In this document: in pieces, positions 46,713-55,950 of the stretch
How positions within the stretch are numbered: the stretch's first letter is position 1
Layout of the letters: every line of letters starts with the position of its first letter
Assembly: GCA_963705545.1 (NCBI GenBank)
Contig: CAVPJX010000001.1
Location: 1,550,001 to 1,614,000, forward strand
Reading direction: 5' to 3'
Length of the DNA: 64,000 nt
From: DATBLY01 sp963705545
Lineage (GTDB): Bacteria > Actinomycetota > UBA4738 > HRBIN12
Translations under genes and position numbers: made by a program
Notes under the pieces: generated by a model
The model's database searches: none
Seen by the model: only the letters and a program-made list of their open reading frames with translations
Told to the model about the DNA's origin: nothing

Positions 46713-47378
46713 GTGCGCGTGATCATCATGGGCTGTGGCCGCGTGGGGGCGGAGCTGACCGTCAAGCTCTGCGAGGACGGACACGACGTGGCGATCATCG
46801 ACAAGCGCCACGAGGCCTTCGACCGGATCCCTCCTGGGTTCGCGGCGAAGACGTTCGTGGGACTCGGGTTCGACCGCGACGTCCTGGAGGAGGCGGGGAT
46901 CAAGGACGCCGACGCGTTCGTCGCGGTCTCGAGCGGGGACAACTCCAACATCGTGTCGGCGCGGGTCGCGCTCGAGCACTACCACGTGCCGAAGGTGGTG
47001 GCCCGGATCTACGACCCGCGTCGCGCCGAGATCTACGAGCGGCTGAACATCCCCACGGTCGCGACCGTCCGATGGGGCGTGAAGCAGATCGAGCTGATGC
47101 TGTTCCACGATCGCGAGGAGGTTCGGGAGAGCCTGGGAGGCGGCGACCTGGTGCGGCTCCGCGTTCCCGTGCCGCCACACCTCGTGGGCAAGCCGGTCTC
47201 CTCGCTCAACATCGCAGACAAGTTGCTGGTCGCGGGCGTCTCCCGCGGGGGCGGTGGCTTCATCCCGCGGGACGACAGCGTGATGCAGGCCGGCGACTTC
47301 CTGGCCGTGATCATGGCGAAGGACGGGATGGACCTGCTCGATGAGCGGCTCGCGCCCCCGAGCGGAGACCACGCCTGA
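46713..47378 (+). CDS. ceoB: TrkA-type K+ uptake regulator, first of pair
   Basis: 221 residues. RCK_N Rossmann domain (VIIMGCGRVGAELTVKL, D33-type acidic residue in AIIDKR) binding NAD(H)/ATP, then an RCK_C domain from about 140 (VPVPPHLVGKPVSSL). Regulatory subunit of K+ uptake. GTG at 46713 is preceded by TACCCT at 46698-46703, so close that the mRNA may be leaderless. Its stop overlaps the next start (TGATG). Confidence 0.94.
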   Translation: MRVIIMGCGRVGAELTVKLCEDGHDVAIIDKRHEAFDRIPPGFAAKTFVGLGFDRDVLEEAGIKDADAFVAVSSGDNSNIVSARVALEHYHVPKVVARIYDPRRAEIYERLNIPTVATVRWGVKQIELMLFHDREEVRESLGGGDLVRLRVPVPPHLVGKPVSSLNIADKLLVAGVSRGGGGFIPRDDSVMQAGDFLAVIMAKDGMDLLDERLAPPSGDHA

Positions 47379-48097
47379 TGCGCGTCGTCGTGACGGGCGG
47401 CGGGGCGGTGGGACGTCACCTGGCGTCCGACCTCGCCGACCGTGGGCACTCGGTCTCGCTGATCGAGCAGAGCCGGGGCGAGGTCGAGCGCCTGACGGCA
47501 TGGGCCCCGAAGGTGAACGTCATCCTCGGCGACGCGTGCGAACCCTGGGTCCTGGAGAGCGCGGACCTCTCCTCCGCCGATGTCGTCGTCGCGGCGACCG
47601 GCGACGACGAGGACAACCTGGTGACCTCGCTCCTTGCCAAGACCGAGTTCGCCGTGCCGCGCGTCCTCGCCCGCGTGAACCATCCGAAGAACGAGTGGCT
47701 CTTCACGGAGCAGTGGGGCATCGATGCCGCCGTCTCGCCGCCGCACATCCTCACCGCCATGGTGGAGGAGGCGGTCACGGTCGGCGACCTGGTGCGACTG
47801 ATCCGCCTAGAGGGGGGGCGCGTGTCGATCGTCGAGATGACCCTGCCGGGAGGGTCGCCGTCGGTCGGGCGGCCGTTGTACGAGCTCCGGCTACCCGCGG
47901 ACTCGGCGATCGTTGCGATCCTGCGCGAGGGCCACGTCGTGATCCCGCAACCGGAATCGGTCTTCGCGGCCGGGGACGAGATCGTCGCCCTCAGCTCGGC
48001 GGAGTCTGAGCGCGCGCTGAGGGAAGCCGTGGTCGGGGCCGGGATGCCCGGCGGCACCCCCGGCGGCGATCAGATGGGCGGAGCCGGGAGCATCTGA
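47378..48097 (+). CDS. ceoC: TrkA-type K+ uptake regulator, second of pair
   Basis: 239 residues. Again RCK_N (VVVTGGGAVGRHLASDL) plus RCK_C (VGRPLYELRLPADSAIVAI). Translationally coupled to the first TrkA-like gene by TGATG. The two probably form a hetero-oligomeric gating ring. No TrkH/TrkG channel is adjacent; the divergent KimA-like permease is the candidate partner. A Gly-rich C-terminal tail follows the RCK_C domain. Convergent with the next gene, one base apart. Confidence 0.93.
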   Translation: MRVVVTGGGAVGRHLASDLADRGHSVSLIEQSRGEVERLTAWAPKVNVILGDACEPWVLESADLSSADVVVAATGDDEDNLVTSLLAKTEFAVPRVLARVNHPKNEWLFTEQWGIDAAVSPPHILTAMVEEAVTVGDLVRLIRLEGGRVSIVEMTLPGGSPSVGRPLYELRLPADSAIVAILREGHVVIPQPESVFAAGDEIVALSSAESERALREAVVGAGMPGGTPGGDQMGGAGSI

Positions 48098-48098
48098 A

Positions 48099-48953
48099 TC
48101 AAGGCCCGACGTCCGGCGGGCGGGGAAGCTCCGTCGCCGGTCGCGCGGCGGCCCGCTGGGCCTCCACGGCCGCGCGGATCACCCGGTCGCGCTCCAGCAG
48201 CAAGGCCAGCTGGTTCGTGAAGGACGAGAGGATCCGTCGCTCCGCGGGCTCGAGCGGGCCGCGCACCCCCCGGAGGACGATCAACCCCAGGTTCCGCCGG
48301 CCGACCGAGAGCGGGAAGCGGTCGACGCCCGTTCCCTCGCCGGACATCGGGATCGATCCCGGCTCGGCGTTGACCGTCGCGGCCTCCTCCAACCCGCTCA
48401 GGTCCCCGTACGGCTGCACGAAGAGGGCTCCGTCCGAGTAGCCGAACCGGGCGATCACCTCGCGGAGGATCATCGAGTAGCCCTCGCCGCCCGGCCGCGG
48501 CTCGACGAGGAGCCGGCTGAGTTCCTGCTGGGTCAGCAGCTCCTGCTCCCGGGCCTCCGCCGCGTCCGCCCGAGCGCTCGCGCGGGCGATCAGCGTCGCG
48601 ATCAGCGCGGCGAGCGCCAGGAACACGAACAGCATCGCGACGTCCTCGGCCTTGCCGATCCGAAACGTCCCGTAGGGCGGGATGAAGAAGAAGTTGAACG
48701 CCAAGAAGGCGGCGACCGAGGCGACGAGCCCAGGAACGAGTCCGCCCACGACGACGGTGGCGATCACCAGGAACAGGAAGAGGAAGCCCTCGGAGAGCGC
48801 CGTGATGTCGTCGCGGAACGGGAGCAGGCACAGGCTGAGCGCGAGGGTCCCCACCGTGGCCAGCAGGTAGCCGGCCACGGTCCGGCCCGGTGACGTCACC
48901 AGGTATCGACGGACCTCACCCTCGGACGACCCTCCGGCAGCCACGAGGGCCAC
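48099..48953 (-). CDS. Standalone KdpD-type input protein (DUF4118 plus GAF, no kinase)
   Basis: 284 residues. DUF4118 four-TM domain of KdpD (residues about 25-120, with FLAFNFFFIPPYGTFRIG), a coiled segment (ADAAEAREQELLTQQELSRLL), then a GAF domain (about 150-262). The chain ends where the HisKA domain of KdpD would begin. The paralogue at 53617 has near-identical DUF4118-GAF and continues into a full kinase. It is the last gene of the kdp operon (12 bp after kdpC). It may modulate the split KdpD by forming mixed dimers, or be a decoy or direct K+ sensor for the pump; both are inference. Confidence 0.85.
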   Translation of the reverse strand: MALVAAGGSSEGEVRRYLVTSPGRTVAGYLLATVGTLALSLCLLPFRDDITALSEGFLFLFLVIATVVVGGLVPGLVASVAAFLAFNFFFIPPYGTFRIGKAEDVAMLFVFLALAALIATLIARASARADAAEAREQELLTQQELSRLLVEPRPGGEGYSMILREVIARFGYSDGALFVQPYGDLSGLEEAATVNAEPGSIPMSGEGTGVDRFPLSVGRRNLGLIVLRGVRGPLEPAERRILSSFTNQLALLLERDRVIRAAVEAQRAAARPATELPRPPDVGP

Positions 48954-48965
48954 CTTACGTCACCC

Positions 48966-49544
48966 CTACACCAGGTCGGCGAGCGCCAGGTTCAGCTCGA
49001 GGACGTTCACCCTCGGCTCTCCCAGGAACCCGAGGACACGAGACTCGGTGTGGTCGTCGATCAGCGCCATGACCTCGTCGAGCGACAGGCCATGAACCTC
49101 CGCGATGCGAGCCGCCTGCAGCTCCGCGGAGGCGACCGAGATGTGGGGGTCCATCCCGCTGCCGGACGCCGTGACCAGATCGGCCGGGATCTCCGCGGCG
49201 GTCAGGTCGGGGTGATACGGCCCCTCCAGGTCGAGGATCGCCTGCACACGCTCGGTGACCAGATCCGCCAGGTCCTGGGACGTCGGTCCCAGGTTCGAGC
49301 CGGACGAGGTGGACGCGTCGTAGTCGACCGCCGACGGCCGCCCGTGGAACCACTCCTCACCGTCCCACAGCTGCCCGATCGAGGAGCTCCCCACGACCTG
49401 GCCATCGCGCGTCACCAGGGAACCGTCCGCCTTGGCGCTCATCCCTACCTGCGCGACGCCGGTGATCACCAGGGGATAGACCAGCCCGGTCAGGACGCCG
49501 AGGACGACGACCGCCAACAGGCCTCGAAGTGCGTTCTTCATCAT
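48966..49544 (-). CDS. kdpC: K+-transporting ATPase subunit KdpC
   Basis: 192 residues. One N-terminal TM ([23 protein letters not shown]), then the extracytoplasmic domain with [39 protein letters not shown] and [17 protein letters not shown], all KdpC signatures. It stabilises the KdpFABC pump. Starts in an ATGATGA overlap with the kdpB stop; either Met may be used. Confidence 0.96.
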   Translation of the reverse strand: MMKNALRGLLAVVVLGVLTGLVYPLVITGVAQVGMSAKADGSLVTRDGQVVGSSSIGQLWDGEEWFHGRPSAVDYDASTSSGSNLGPTSQDLADLVTERVQAILDLEGPYHPDLTAAEIPADLVTASGSGMDPHISVASAELQAARIAEVHGLSLDEVMALIDDHTESRVLGFLGEPRVNVLELNLALADLV

Positions 49545-51622
49545 GGGAAGTTCACCAACCCCAGGAACATGTCGATCAGCTTGATGCCGATGAACGGCAC
49601 GATGATGCCTCCCAACCCGTAGATCAGGAGGTTCCGGCGCAGGAGCGCGTCGGCCCCGACCGGCCGGTAGCGGACGCCGCGCAGCGCGAGCGGCACGAGC
49701 GCCACGATGATCAGGGCGTTGAAGATCACCGCGGACAGGATCGCGGACTCCGGCGTGCTCAGGTTCATCACGTTGAGCTCGTCGAGCACCGGATAGGTCC
49801 CGATGAACATCGCGGGGATGATCGCGAAGTACTTCGCGACGTCGTTCGCGATCGAGAACGTCGTGAGCGACCCGCGCGTGATCAGGAGCTGCTTGCCGAT
49901 CTCCACGATCGACATCAGCTTCGTCGGGTTCGAGTCGAGGTCGACCATGTTGCCGGCCTCCTTGGCCGCGGCCGTGCCCGTGTTCATGGCCACGCCCACG
50001 TCGGCCTGGGCGAGCGCCGGCGCGTCGTTCGTGCCGTCGCCGGTCATCGCCACGAGCTTGCCGCCCTCCTGCTCGTGCTTGATGAGGTCCATCTTGGCCT
50101 CCGGCGTCGCCTCGGCCAGGAAGTCGTCGACCCCGGACTCGCGTGCGATCGCGGCCGCGGTCAGCACGTTGTCACCGGTGATCATCACGGTGCGGATCCC
50201 CATCGTCCGCAGCTGGGCGAAGCGCTCGACCAGCCCTTCCTTGATGATGTCCTTCAGCTCGATCACGCCGAGCGGAACGCGATCACGCGCGACGGCGAGG
50301 GGGGTGCCGCCGGCGTTCGCGATCCGCTCGACCTCCGCCTCCAGCTCCGGAGGCAGGTCCCGGCCCGACCAGTTCACGATCGCGTCCACCGCGCCCTTGC
50401 GGACCTCGACGCCGTCGAAGTCGATCCCGCTCATCCGGGTCTGTGCGGTGAAGGGGACGAACGACGCCCGCATCTCCATCAGGTCGTGCCCCCGCACGCC
50501 GTATCGCTCCTTCGCGAGCACGACGATCGAGCGTCCCTCGGGCGTCTCGTCGGCGAGCGACGCGATCTGCGCGGTCTCGGCGAACTCCTGCTCGTCGAGC
50601 CCGGGCGCGGGGTAGAACGCCACGGCCTGGCGGTTGCCCAGGGTGATCGTCCCGGTCTTGTCCAGCAGGAGCGTCGAGACGTCGCCGGCGGCCTCGACCG
50701 CCCGGCCGCTCATCGCGAGCACGTTCCGCTGGACCAGGCGGTCCATCCCGGCGATCCCGATCGCGGACAGGAGCCCACCGATCGTCGTCGGGATCAGGCA
50801 GACGAACAGGGCGATCAGGACGGCATCGGAGACCCGGCCGCCCGCGTAGATCGCCATCGGCTGCAGCGCCACGCAGACGATCAGGAAGATGATCGTGAAC
50901 TTGGCGAGCAGGATCGACAGGGCGATCTCGTTCGGGGTCTTCTGGCGGCTGGCGCCTTCGACCAGCTCGATCATCCGGTCGATGAAGGACTGGCCGGGCT
51001 CGGCCGTGATCTCCACCTTGATCCAGTCGGAGAGCACCTTCGTGCCCCCCGTCACGGCCGACCGGTCTCCGCCCGACTCGCGGATCACGGGAGCCGACTC
51101 GCCGGTGATCGCCGACTCGTCCACCGAGGCGATCCCCTCGACGATGTCGCCATCGCCCGGGATCAGCTCCCCGACGGAGACCATCACGAGGTCGCCCTTG
51201 TGCAGCTGGGTCGCCGGCACCGTCTCCTCGCGTCCATCCGAGAGCAGTCGCCGAGCCATGAGGTCCTTGCGGGTCTTGCGGAGGGTCTCCGCCTGGGCCT
51301 TCCCGCGGCCTTCCGCCATCGCCTCGGCGAAGTTCGCGAACAGGACCGTGAACCACAGCCCCAGGGTGATCGCCGTATCGAAGGCCACCGGGCCACCGTT
51401 CACGATGTCGGCGATCACGCGGATCGTCACCGCGACCGAGACGACCTCGACCACGAAGATCACCGGGTTCTTGAGCAGCGTCCGGGGGTTGAGCTTCAGC
51501 AGGCTGTCCCAGATCGCCCGCTTCACGATCGGTCCATCGAACAGCGGCCGCGCGTTCACGGCCCCGTGCTCGAAGTGGGTGTGGCCCGGATCGTCGTTGC
51601 GCGACGTCATCGTCGAACCCAT
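49541..51622 (-). CDS. kdpB: K+-transporting P-type ATPase subunit KdpB
   Basis: 693 residues. P-type ATPase that energises KdpA. It has [11 protein letters not shown] (actuator TGES, with the Ser that is phosphorylated to inhibit E. coli KdpB), the phosphorylation site [16 protein letters not shown], nucleotide-binding KGAVDAI, and [24 protein letters not shown] at 51622 shares one base with the kdpA stop (TGATG). Length matches the family (about 680). Confidence 0.97.
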   Translation of the reverse strand: MGSTMTSRNDDPGHTHFEHGAVNARPLFDGPIVKRAIWDSLLKLNPRTLLKNPVIFVVEVVSVAVTIRVIADIVNGGPVAFDTAITLGLWFTVLFANFAEAMAEGRGKAQAETLRKTRKDLMARRLLSDGREETVPATQLHKGDLVMVSVGELIPGDGDIVEGIASVDESAITGESAPVIRESGGDRSAVTGGTKVLSDWIKVEITAEPGQSFIDRMIELVEGASRQKTPNEIALSILLAKFTIIFLIVCVALQPMAIYAGGRVSDAVLIALFVCLIPTTIGGLLSAIGIAGMDRLVQRNVLAMSGRAVEAAGDVSTLLLDKTGTITLGNRQAVAFYPAPGLDEQEFAETAQIASLADETPEGRSIVVLAKERYGVRGHDLMEMRASFVPFTAQTRMSGIDFDGVEVRKGAVDAIVNWSGRDLPPELEAEVERIANAGGTPLAVARDRVPLGVIELKDIIKEGLVERFAQLRTMGIRTVMITGDNVLTAAAIARESGVDDFLAEATPEAKMDLIKHEQEGGKLVAMTGDGTNDAPALAQADVGVAMNTGTAAAKEAGNMVDLDSNPTKLMSIVEIGKQLLITRGSLTTFSIANDVAKYFAIIPAMFIGTYPVLDELNVMNLSTPESAILSAVIFNALIIVALVPLALRGVRYRPVGADALLRRNLLIYGLGGIIVPFIGIKLIDMFLGLVNFP

Positions 51623-53298
51623 CAGAAGAGCCTCCCTTGGTCCTGCAGGAGGTGCTCGACGATCGGACCCAGCGCCAGGCCGGGGAGGAACGTGAGCGCG
51701 CCGATCACGAGGATCACGAAAACCAGCAGGACCACGAACAGTCGGGTGTCGGTGTGGAGCGTCCCCTCCGTCTCGGGGACGATGCCCTCGCGGGCGACGC
51801 TGCCCGCCAGGGCGAGCGCCGCGAGCAGGGGGACGAAGCGGACGACGATCATCAGCAGGCCGCCGCCGATCGCGTAGAACGGACCGCTGGCGGTCAACCC
51901 GGCGAACGCCGATCCGTTGTTGTTCCCCTGCGAGAGGAACGCGTAGAAGATCTCGCTGAAGCCGTGCGGCCCCTGGTTCAGGCGCGCGTCGGTACCCGCG
52001 GGGATCACCGAGCCAACGGCCGTCAAGGCCAGGAGGAAGAGGAACGGCACGAGCACCGCGATCACGGAGTACTTCACCTCGCGGGCGCCGATCTTCTTGC
52101 CGAGGTACTCGGGCGTTCGTCCGATCATCAGGCCGCCGATGAACACGGCGATCACGACGTAGAAGATCATCCCGTACAGGCCGCTCCCGACGCCGCCGAA
52201 GATGACCTCGCCGATCGCCATGTTGAACATCGGCGCGATGCCGCCGAGCGGCCGGTACGAGTCGTGCATCGAGTTCACGCTGCCGTTCGACGCGTCCGTG
52301 GTCGTCACCGCCCACAGCGCCGACTCCTCGGGGCCGATCCGGACCTCCTTGCCTTCCATGTTCGGCTCGGAGGCGGCGATCCCCGCGGCGCGCATCGCGC
52401 CGGAGGAGCTCTGCTCGGCCGGCACCGTCAGGAGCAGGCCGCCGACCATCAGGACGAACATCGTGGCGAACAGGACCCAGCCCTGCTTCACGTTCCCGAC
52501 CATCTTGCCGAACGTGTACGTGAGGGCCGCGGGGATCGCGAGGATCGCGAACATCTCGAGGAAGTTGCTCAACGGCCCCCCACCCTCGAACGGGTGCGCG
52601 GAGTTCACGTTGAAGAATCCGCCGCCGTTCGTGCCCAGCTGCTTGATCGCGATCTGGCTGGCGACGGGGCCACGGGCGAGGAGCTGCTCGAAGCCCTGGA
52701 TCCCGGTCGCGGCCTGGGAGTTCGCGAGCGTCTGCACGACACCCTGGCTGATCAGCAGCACGGCCATGATCGCCGCGAGCGGCAGCAGGATGTAGACGGT
52801 GCCGCGGACCAGGTCGCGCCAGAAGTTCCCGAGCTCCTCGCGCTTGTTGCGCGTGAAGCCGCGGATCATCGCCACGAGGACGGCCATCCCGACGGCGGCC
52901 GACACGAAGTTCTGGAACGTGAGCCCGAGCATCTGGCTCAGGTAGCTCATCGTGAACTCGCCGCCGTACGCCTGCCAGTTCGTGTTCGTGACGAAGCTGG
53001 AGGCCGTGTTGAAGGCCACGTACTTGTCGACGGCCGGCATGTCGGTCGGGTTCAGCGGGAGCGAGGACTGCAGCCGGAGCAGCGCGTAGAGCAGCAGCAT
53101 CCCGATCACGCTGAACCACAGGACCCCCGTGGCGTACCGGCGCCAGGACTGCTCGAGCGTGGGATCGACGCCGATCACACGGTAGATCACGTTCTCGATG
53201 CGTCCGTACCGCTCCCGCGTGTAGACGCGGTACATGAACGCGCCGAGCGGTGGCGTGATCAGGATCAGCAGGATCGCGTAGACGATGATGGTCGCCAT
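51622..53298 (-). CDS. kdpA: K+-transporting ATPase subunit KdpA
   Basis: 558 residues. K+-binding, channel-like subunit of the SKT superfamily, about ten TM. Family blocks: [22 protein letters not shown] at the first pore loop (with SFVTNTNWQ following), [40 protein letters not shown] and [15 protein letters not shown]. It starts 2 bp after kdpF ends and is coupled to kdpB by TGATG. Confidence 0.97.
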   Translation of the reverse strand: MATIIVYAILLILITPPLGAFMYRVYTRERYGRIENVIYRVIGVDPTLEQSWRRYATGVLWFSVIGMLLLYALLRLQSSLPLNPTDMPAVDKYVAFNTASSFVTNTNWQAYGGEFTMSYLSQMLGLTFQNFVSAAVGMAVLVAMIRGFTRNKREELGNFWRDLVRGTVYILLPLAAIMAVLLISQGVVQTLANSQAATGIQGFEQLLARGPVASQIAIKQLGTNGGGFFNVNSAHPFEGGGPLSNFLEMFAILAIPAALTYTFGKMVGNVKQGWVLFATMFVLMVGGLLLTVPAEQSSSGAMRAAGIAASEPNMEGKEVRIGPEESALWAVTTTDASNGSVNSMHDSYRPLGGIAPMFNMAIGEVIFGGVGSGLYGMIFYVVIAVFIGGLMIGRTPEYLGKKIGAREVKYSVIAVLVPFLFLLALTAVGSVIPAGTDARLNQGPHGFSEIFYAFLSQGNNNGSAFAGLTASGPFYAIGGGLLMIVVRFVPLLAALALAGSVAREGIVPETEGTLHTDTRLFVVLLVFVILVIGALTFLPGLALGPIVEHLLQDQGRLF

Positions 53299-53300
53299 GG

Positions 53301-53390
53301 CTAGAACCGTTCGGGACGGATCAGGGCGTACACGAGGTAACCGAGCATCGCGACGGACAGGATCAGCATCAGGACGTCACTCAGGGTCAT
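53301..53390 (-). CDS. kdpF: K+-transporting ATPase small subunit KdpF
   Basis: 29 residues, one TM helix ending in the family signature [11 protein letters not shown]. The small KdpF subunit stabilises the Kdp complex in the membrane. The ATG at 53390 overlaps the stop of an even smaller upstream ORF as ATGA. The gene ends 2 bp before kdpA. Confidence 0.93.
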   Translation of the reverse strand: MTLSDVLMLILSVAMLGYLVYALIRPERF

Positions 53391-53470
53391 AGCCGCTCGA
53401 ACCCCCTCACGAGTGCGAACGCCAGCGCGAACGCAACGCAGGTCAACACGATCAGGACCACGTCGATCAT
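53387..53470 (-). CDS. 27-residue membrane peptide at the head of the kdp operon
   Basis: ATG 53470 to TGA 53387. The peptide begins MIDVVLIVLTC, is hydrophobic to residue 21 and ends LVRGFERL, close in form to the KdpF ending IRPERF. Its stop overlaps the kdpF start (ATGA), so kdpF translation is probably coupled to it. It may be a second KdpF-like subunit or a leader peptide. Only a weak G-rich ribosome-binding site is visible. It is too short for most gene finders. Confidence 0.6.
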   Translation of the reverse strand: MIDVVLIVLTCVAFALAFALVRGFERL

Positions 53471-53616
53471 CTCGGGCAACCCCCACGGAACGTCACGGAG
53501 CCAACGTACGTCCCCGACATGAGGACCCCGTGAGCGAACGGCCCCGGGACCTTCGGGACCTCTAAAGGACCCCCCTGACCTCTCCCGCAGGACGTCCGGG
53601 CTGCCACACTTGCGGC
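53471..53616. promoter_or_regulatory. Divergent kdp control region with GGACC repeats
   Basis: 146 bp between the kdp pump operon (minus) and the kdpD/kdpE genes (plus). GGACC occurs four times on the plus strand, at 53523, 53547, 53556 and 53567, the last three closely spaced around CTCTAAAGG. This is a candidate KdpE or other operator. No clear -10 was found for either side. Confidence 0.35.
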
Positions 53617-55191
53617 ATGGACGTGGGTCCGGGACGCTCGGGGAACGAGGAGCCGGCCTCGGGCGGGACCGACGTTCACCGGATCGACCCGCCGGCGGCG
53701 GACTCGATCCGCGGCCTGCTGAGTCCGCCGGGCGCGCGGCGGCGGGTGGCCGGCTACACGCTCGCGGTCGGCGCGAACGCCGTCGCGATCGCCATCCTGC
53801 TGCCGCTGCGCGAGGACCTCTCCCTTCACTCGGTCGGGTTCACGTTCCTGCTCGTGGCCGTGGTCTCCGCCGCGGTGGGTGGCTTCGGACCCGGCGCCGT
53901 GGGCTCACTGATCGGGTTCGCCGCGTTCAACTTCCTGTTCATCCCGCCGTATGGGACGTTCGCGATCCACGAGGGCGAGGACGTCATCGCCCTGTTCGTC
54001 TTCCTCGGCCTCTCGCTGACGATCTCGGCGCTCCTCGCCCGGACCCGCCAGCGAGCCGAGGCCGCGGAGGAGCGCGAACGAGAGCTCCTCGCCCTCCAGG
54101 GCCTCTCGAGCGACCTGGTCGGGATGGGACCGGGGACCGAGACGTACGCGACGCTCCTCGACCGCGTCGTGAAGCTCTTCGGGTTCGACGCGGGCGGCCT
54201 CTTCGTTCAAGGCGACGGCGGCTTCCGTGGCCTGGAGCGCGTGGTCGTGGTCGGGGAGGACCCCGTGGATGTCAGTCCCGACTGGGACCCGAGGTCGCCG
54301 GGATCCCCTCCCGCGCGTCTGCCGCTGAACGTCGGCCACCGGAACCTCGGACTGGTGGTCCTGCAGGGAGAGCGGCCTCCGCTCTCGGCGGCGGAGAGCC
54401 GCATCCTGCGGTCGTTCTGCGACCAGCTCGCCCTGGTCCTCGAGCGCGATCGCCTCCTGCGCTCCGCCACGGAGGCGGAGGTCTACCGGCAGGGAGAGGG
54501 GATGCGCCGCTCGCTGTTGGCGGCGGTCTCCCACGATCTGCGGAGCCCGCTGGCCGCGATCAAGGCGTCGGTGACGGACCTGATGGATCCGGAGGTCGAC
54601 CGAACGCCGGAGGACACCCGCGAGGTCCTCGAGACGATCGATCGCGAGACCGACCGCCTGAACGCCCTGATCGCGGATCTCCTCGACATGTCGCGGATCG
54701 ACGCCGGGCTCCTCAAGGCTCGGGTCGAGCCCGTCGACCTGAACGAGTTCCTGCCGTCCTGCACCGGTCCGGTGAAGAGCACGGCGCAGCGTCCTCGGGT
54801 CGACGTCCGGTTGCGTCGAGAGCCGCCGTTCGTCCTGGCCGACCCGGTGTTCCTGGACCGGGTGGTCGCCAACCTGCTGGGGAACGCGGTGCGGGCGAGC
54901 CGGGAGACCGGCGCCGACCGGATCGAGGTGACCACGACCCCCGAGGACCGCCGGGTGACGGTCCGGATCATCGATCACGGCCCGGGCATCCCGTCGAGCG
55001 CCCGGGAACAGCTCTTCTACCCCTTCTTCGACCTCGACGAACGGAACCCCAAGCTGGGCAACGGGCTCGGACTCGCGATCAGCAAGGGATACATCGACCT
55101 GATGGACGGCGAGATCTGGGTGGAGGAGACGCCGGGCGGCGGGGCCACCCTGGCGTTCGCGCTCCCGAAGACGACCGAGGACCGAACGTGA
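53617..55191 (+). CDS. kdpD: KdpD C-terminal sensor kinase (DUF4118-GAF-HisKA-HATPase)
   Basis: 524 residues. It lacks the N-terminal KdpD/Usp module. DUF4118 TM domain (about 45-140, with FAAFNFLFIPPYGTFAIH), coiled segment, GAF (about 165-275), HisKA with H306 in AAVSHDLRSPLAAI, and HATPase_c with VVANLLGNAVRASR, DHGPGIPSSAREQLF and NGLGLAISKGYID. This is the membrane half and kinase half of KdpD; the missing N-terminal half is a separate gene at 55951. ATG at 53617. GTGA overlap with kdpE. Confidence 0.93.
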   Translation: MDVGPGRSGNEEPASGGTDVHRIDPPAADSIRGLLSPPGARRRVAGYTLAVGANAVAIAILLPLREDLSLHSVGFTFLLVAVVSAAVGGFGPGAVGSLIGFAAFNFLFIPPYGTFAIHEGEDVIALFVFLGLSLTISALLARTRQRAEAAEERERELLALQGLSSDLVGMGPGTETYATLLDRVVKLFGFDAGGLFVQGDGGFRGLERVVVVGEDPVDVSPDWDPRSPGSPPARLPLNVGHRNLGLVVLQGERPPLSAAESRILRSFCDQLALVLERDRLLRSATEAEVYRQGEGMRRSLLAAVSHDLRSPLAAIKASVTDLMDPEVDRTPEDTREVLETIDRETDRLNALIADLLDMSRIDAGLLKARVEPVDLNEFLPSCTGPVKSTAQRPRVDVRLRREPPFVLADPVFLDRVVANLLGNAVRASRETGADRIEVTTTPEDRRVTVRIIDHGPGIPSSAREQLFYPFFDLDERNPKLGNGLGLAISKGYIDLMDGEIWVEETPGGGATLAFALPKTTEDRT

Positions 55192-55922
55192 AGGGGACCC
55201 GCGTCCTGGTGGTGGACGACGAGGACCAGATCCGCCGTGCGCTCCAGCGAGCGCTCGGGGCCCGGGGGTACGCGGTCGCGACCGCGTCGGACGGGGAACA
55301 GGCCCTGGCCGAGGCCGAGTCCTTCATGCCGAACCTGATCGTCCTCGACCTCAACATGCCCGTGATGGGCGGGCTCGAGGTGTGCCGCCGGATCCGCTCG
55401 TGGTCCGACGTGCCGATCCTCGTCCTCTCGGTCAGGGAGGAAGAGCACGACAAGGTCACGGCGCTCGACCTGGGCGCGGACGACTACCTCACGAAGCCGT
55501 TCGGGATCGATGAGTTCCTTGCCCGGATCCGCGCGTTGCTGCGGCGTGCCGAGCCTCGAGCGGATCAGGGAGCGCTCCGGTTCGAGCGCGACGGCGTCGC
55601 GATCGACCTGGAGAACCGGAGCGTCCTGCGCGACGGCGATCCGGTCCACCTGACCCGTACCGAATGGGCCCTGTTGGAGACGCTCGCGCACCACCCCGGG
55701 AAGCTGCTGACGCAACGATGGCTGCTCGAGACCGTCTGGGGATCCGGCTACGGCGACGACGTCGACGTCCTGCGCGTGTTCGTGAGCCAGCTCCGCAAGA
55801 AGATCGAGCCGGATCCGGCCCACCCGGCCGTGGTCGTGACCGAGCCCGGGGTCGGGTACCGGTGGACCTTGCGCCCGACCGGGTCCGAGCCGGCCGGCGA
55901 TCCGGACCACGCCACCTCGTAA
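55188..55922 (+). CDS. kdpE: KdpE, OmpR-family response regulator
   Basis: 244 residues. Receiver with D10-D11, phosphoacceptor D54 in LIVLDLNMP and K103 in YLTKPFG; winged-helix output domain from about 135 (LTRTEWALLETLAHHPGKLLT ... VSQLRKKIE ... GVGYRW). It controls the divergent kdp operon. GTG at 55188 overlaps the kinase stop. KdpD's N-terminal part follows 28 bp downstream, so all three are probably one transcript. Confidence 0.94.
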   Translation: MKGTRVLVVDDEDQIRRALQRALGARGYAVATASDGEQALAEAESFMPNLIVLDLNMPVMGGLEVCRRIRSWSDVPILVLSVREEEHDKVTALDLGADDYLTKPFGIDEFLARIRALLRRAEPRADQGALRFERDGVAIDLENRSVLRDGDPVHLTRTEWALLETLAHHPGKLLTQRWLLETVWGSGYGDDVDVLRVFVSQLRKKIEPDPAHPAVVVTEPGVGYRWTLRPTGSEPAGDPDHATS

Positions 55923-55950
55923 CGGCCTGCCGCTGTCGCATACTCAGGGC

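Noticed and set aside
51623..53119. kdpB apparently extended N-terminally through kdpA as one giant protein
   Set aside because: The extension is a wrong-frame reading of kdpA; KdpB begins at 51622 with its normal N-terminus.
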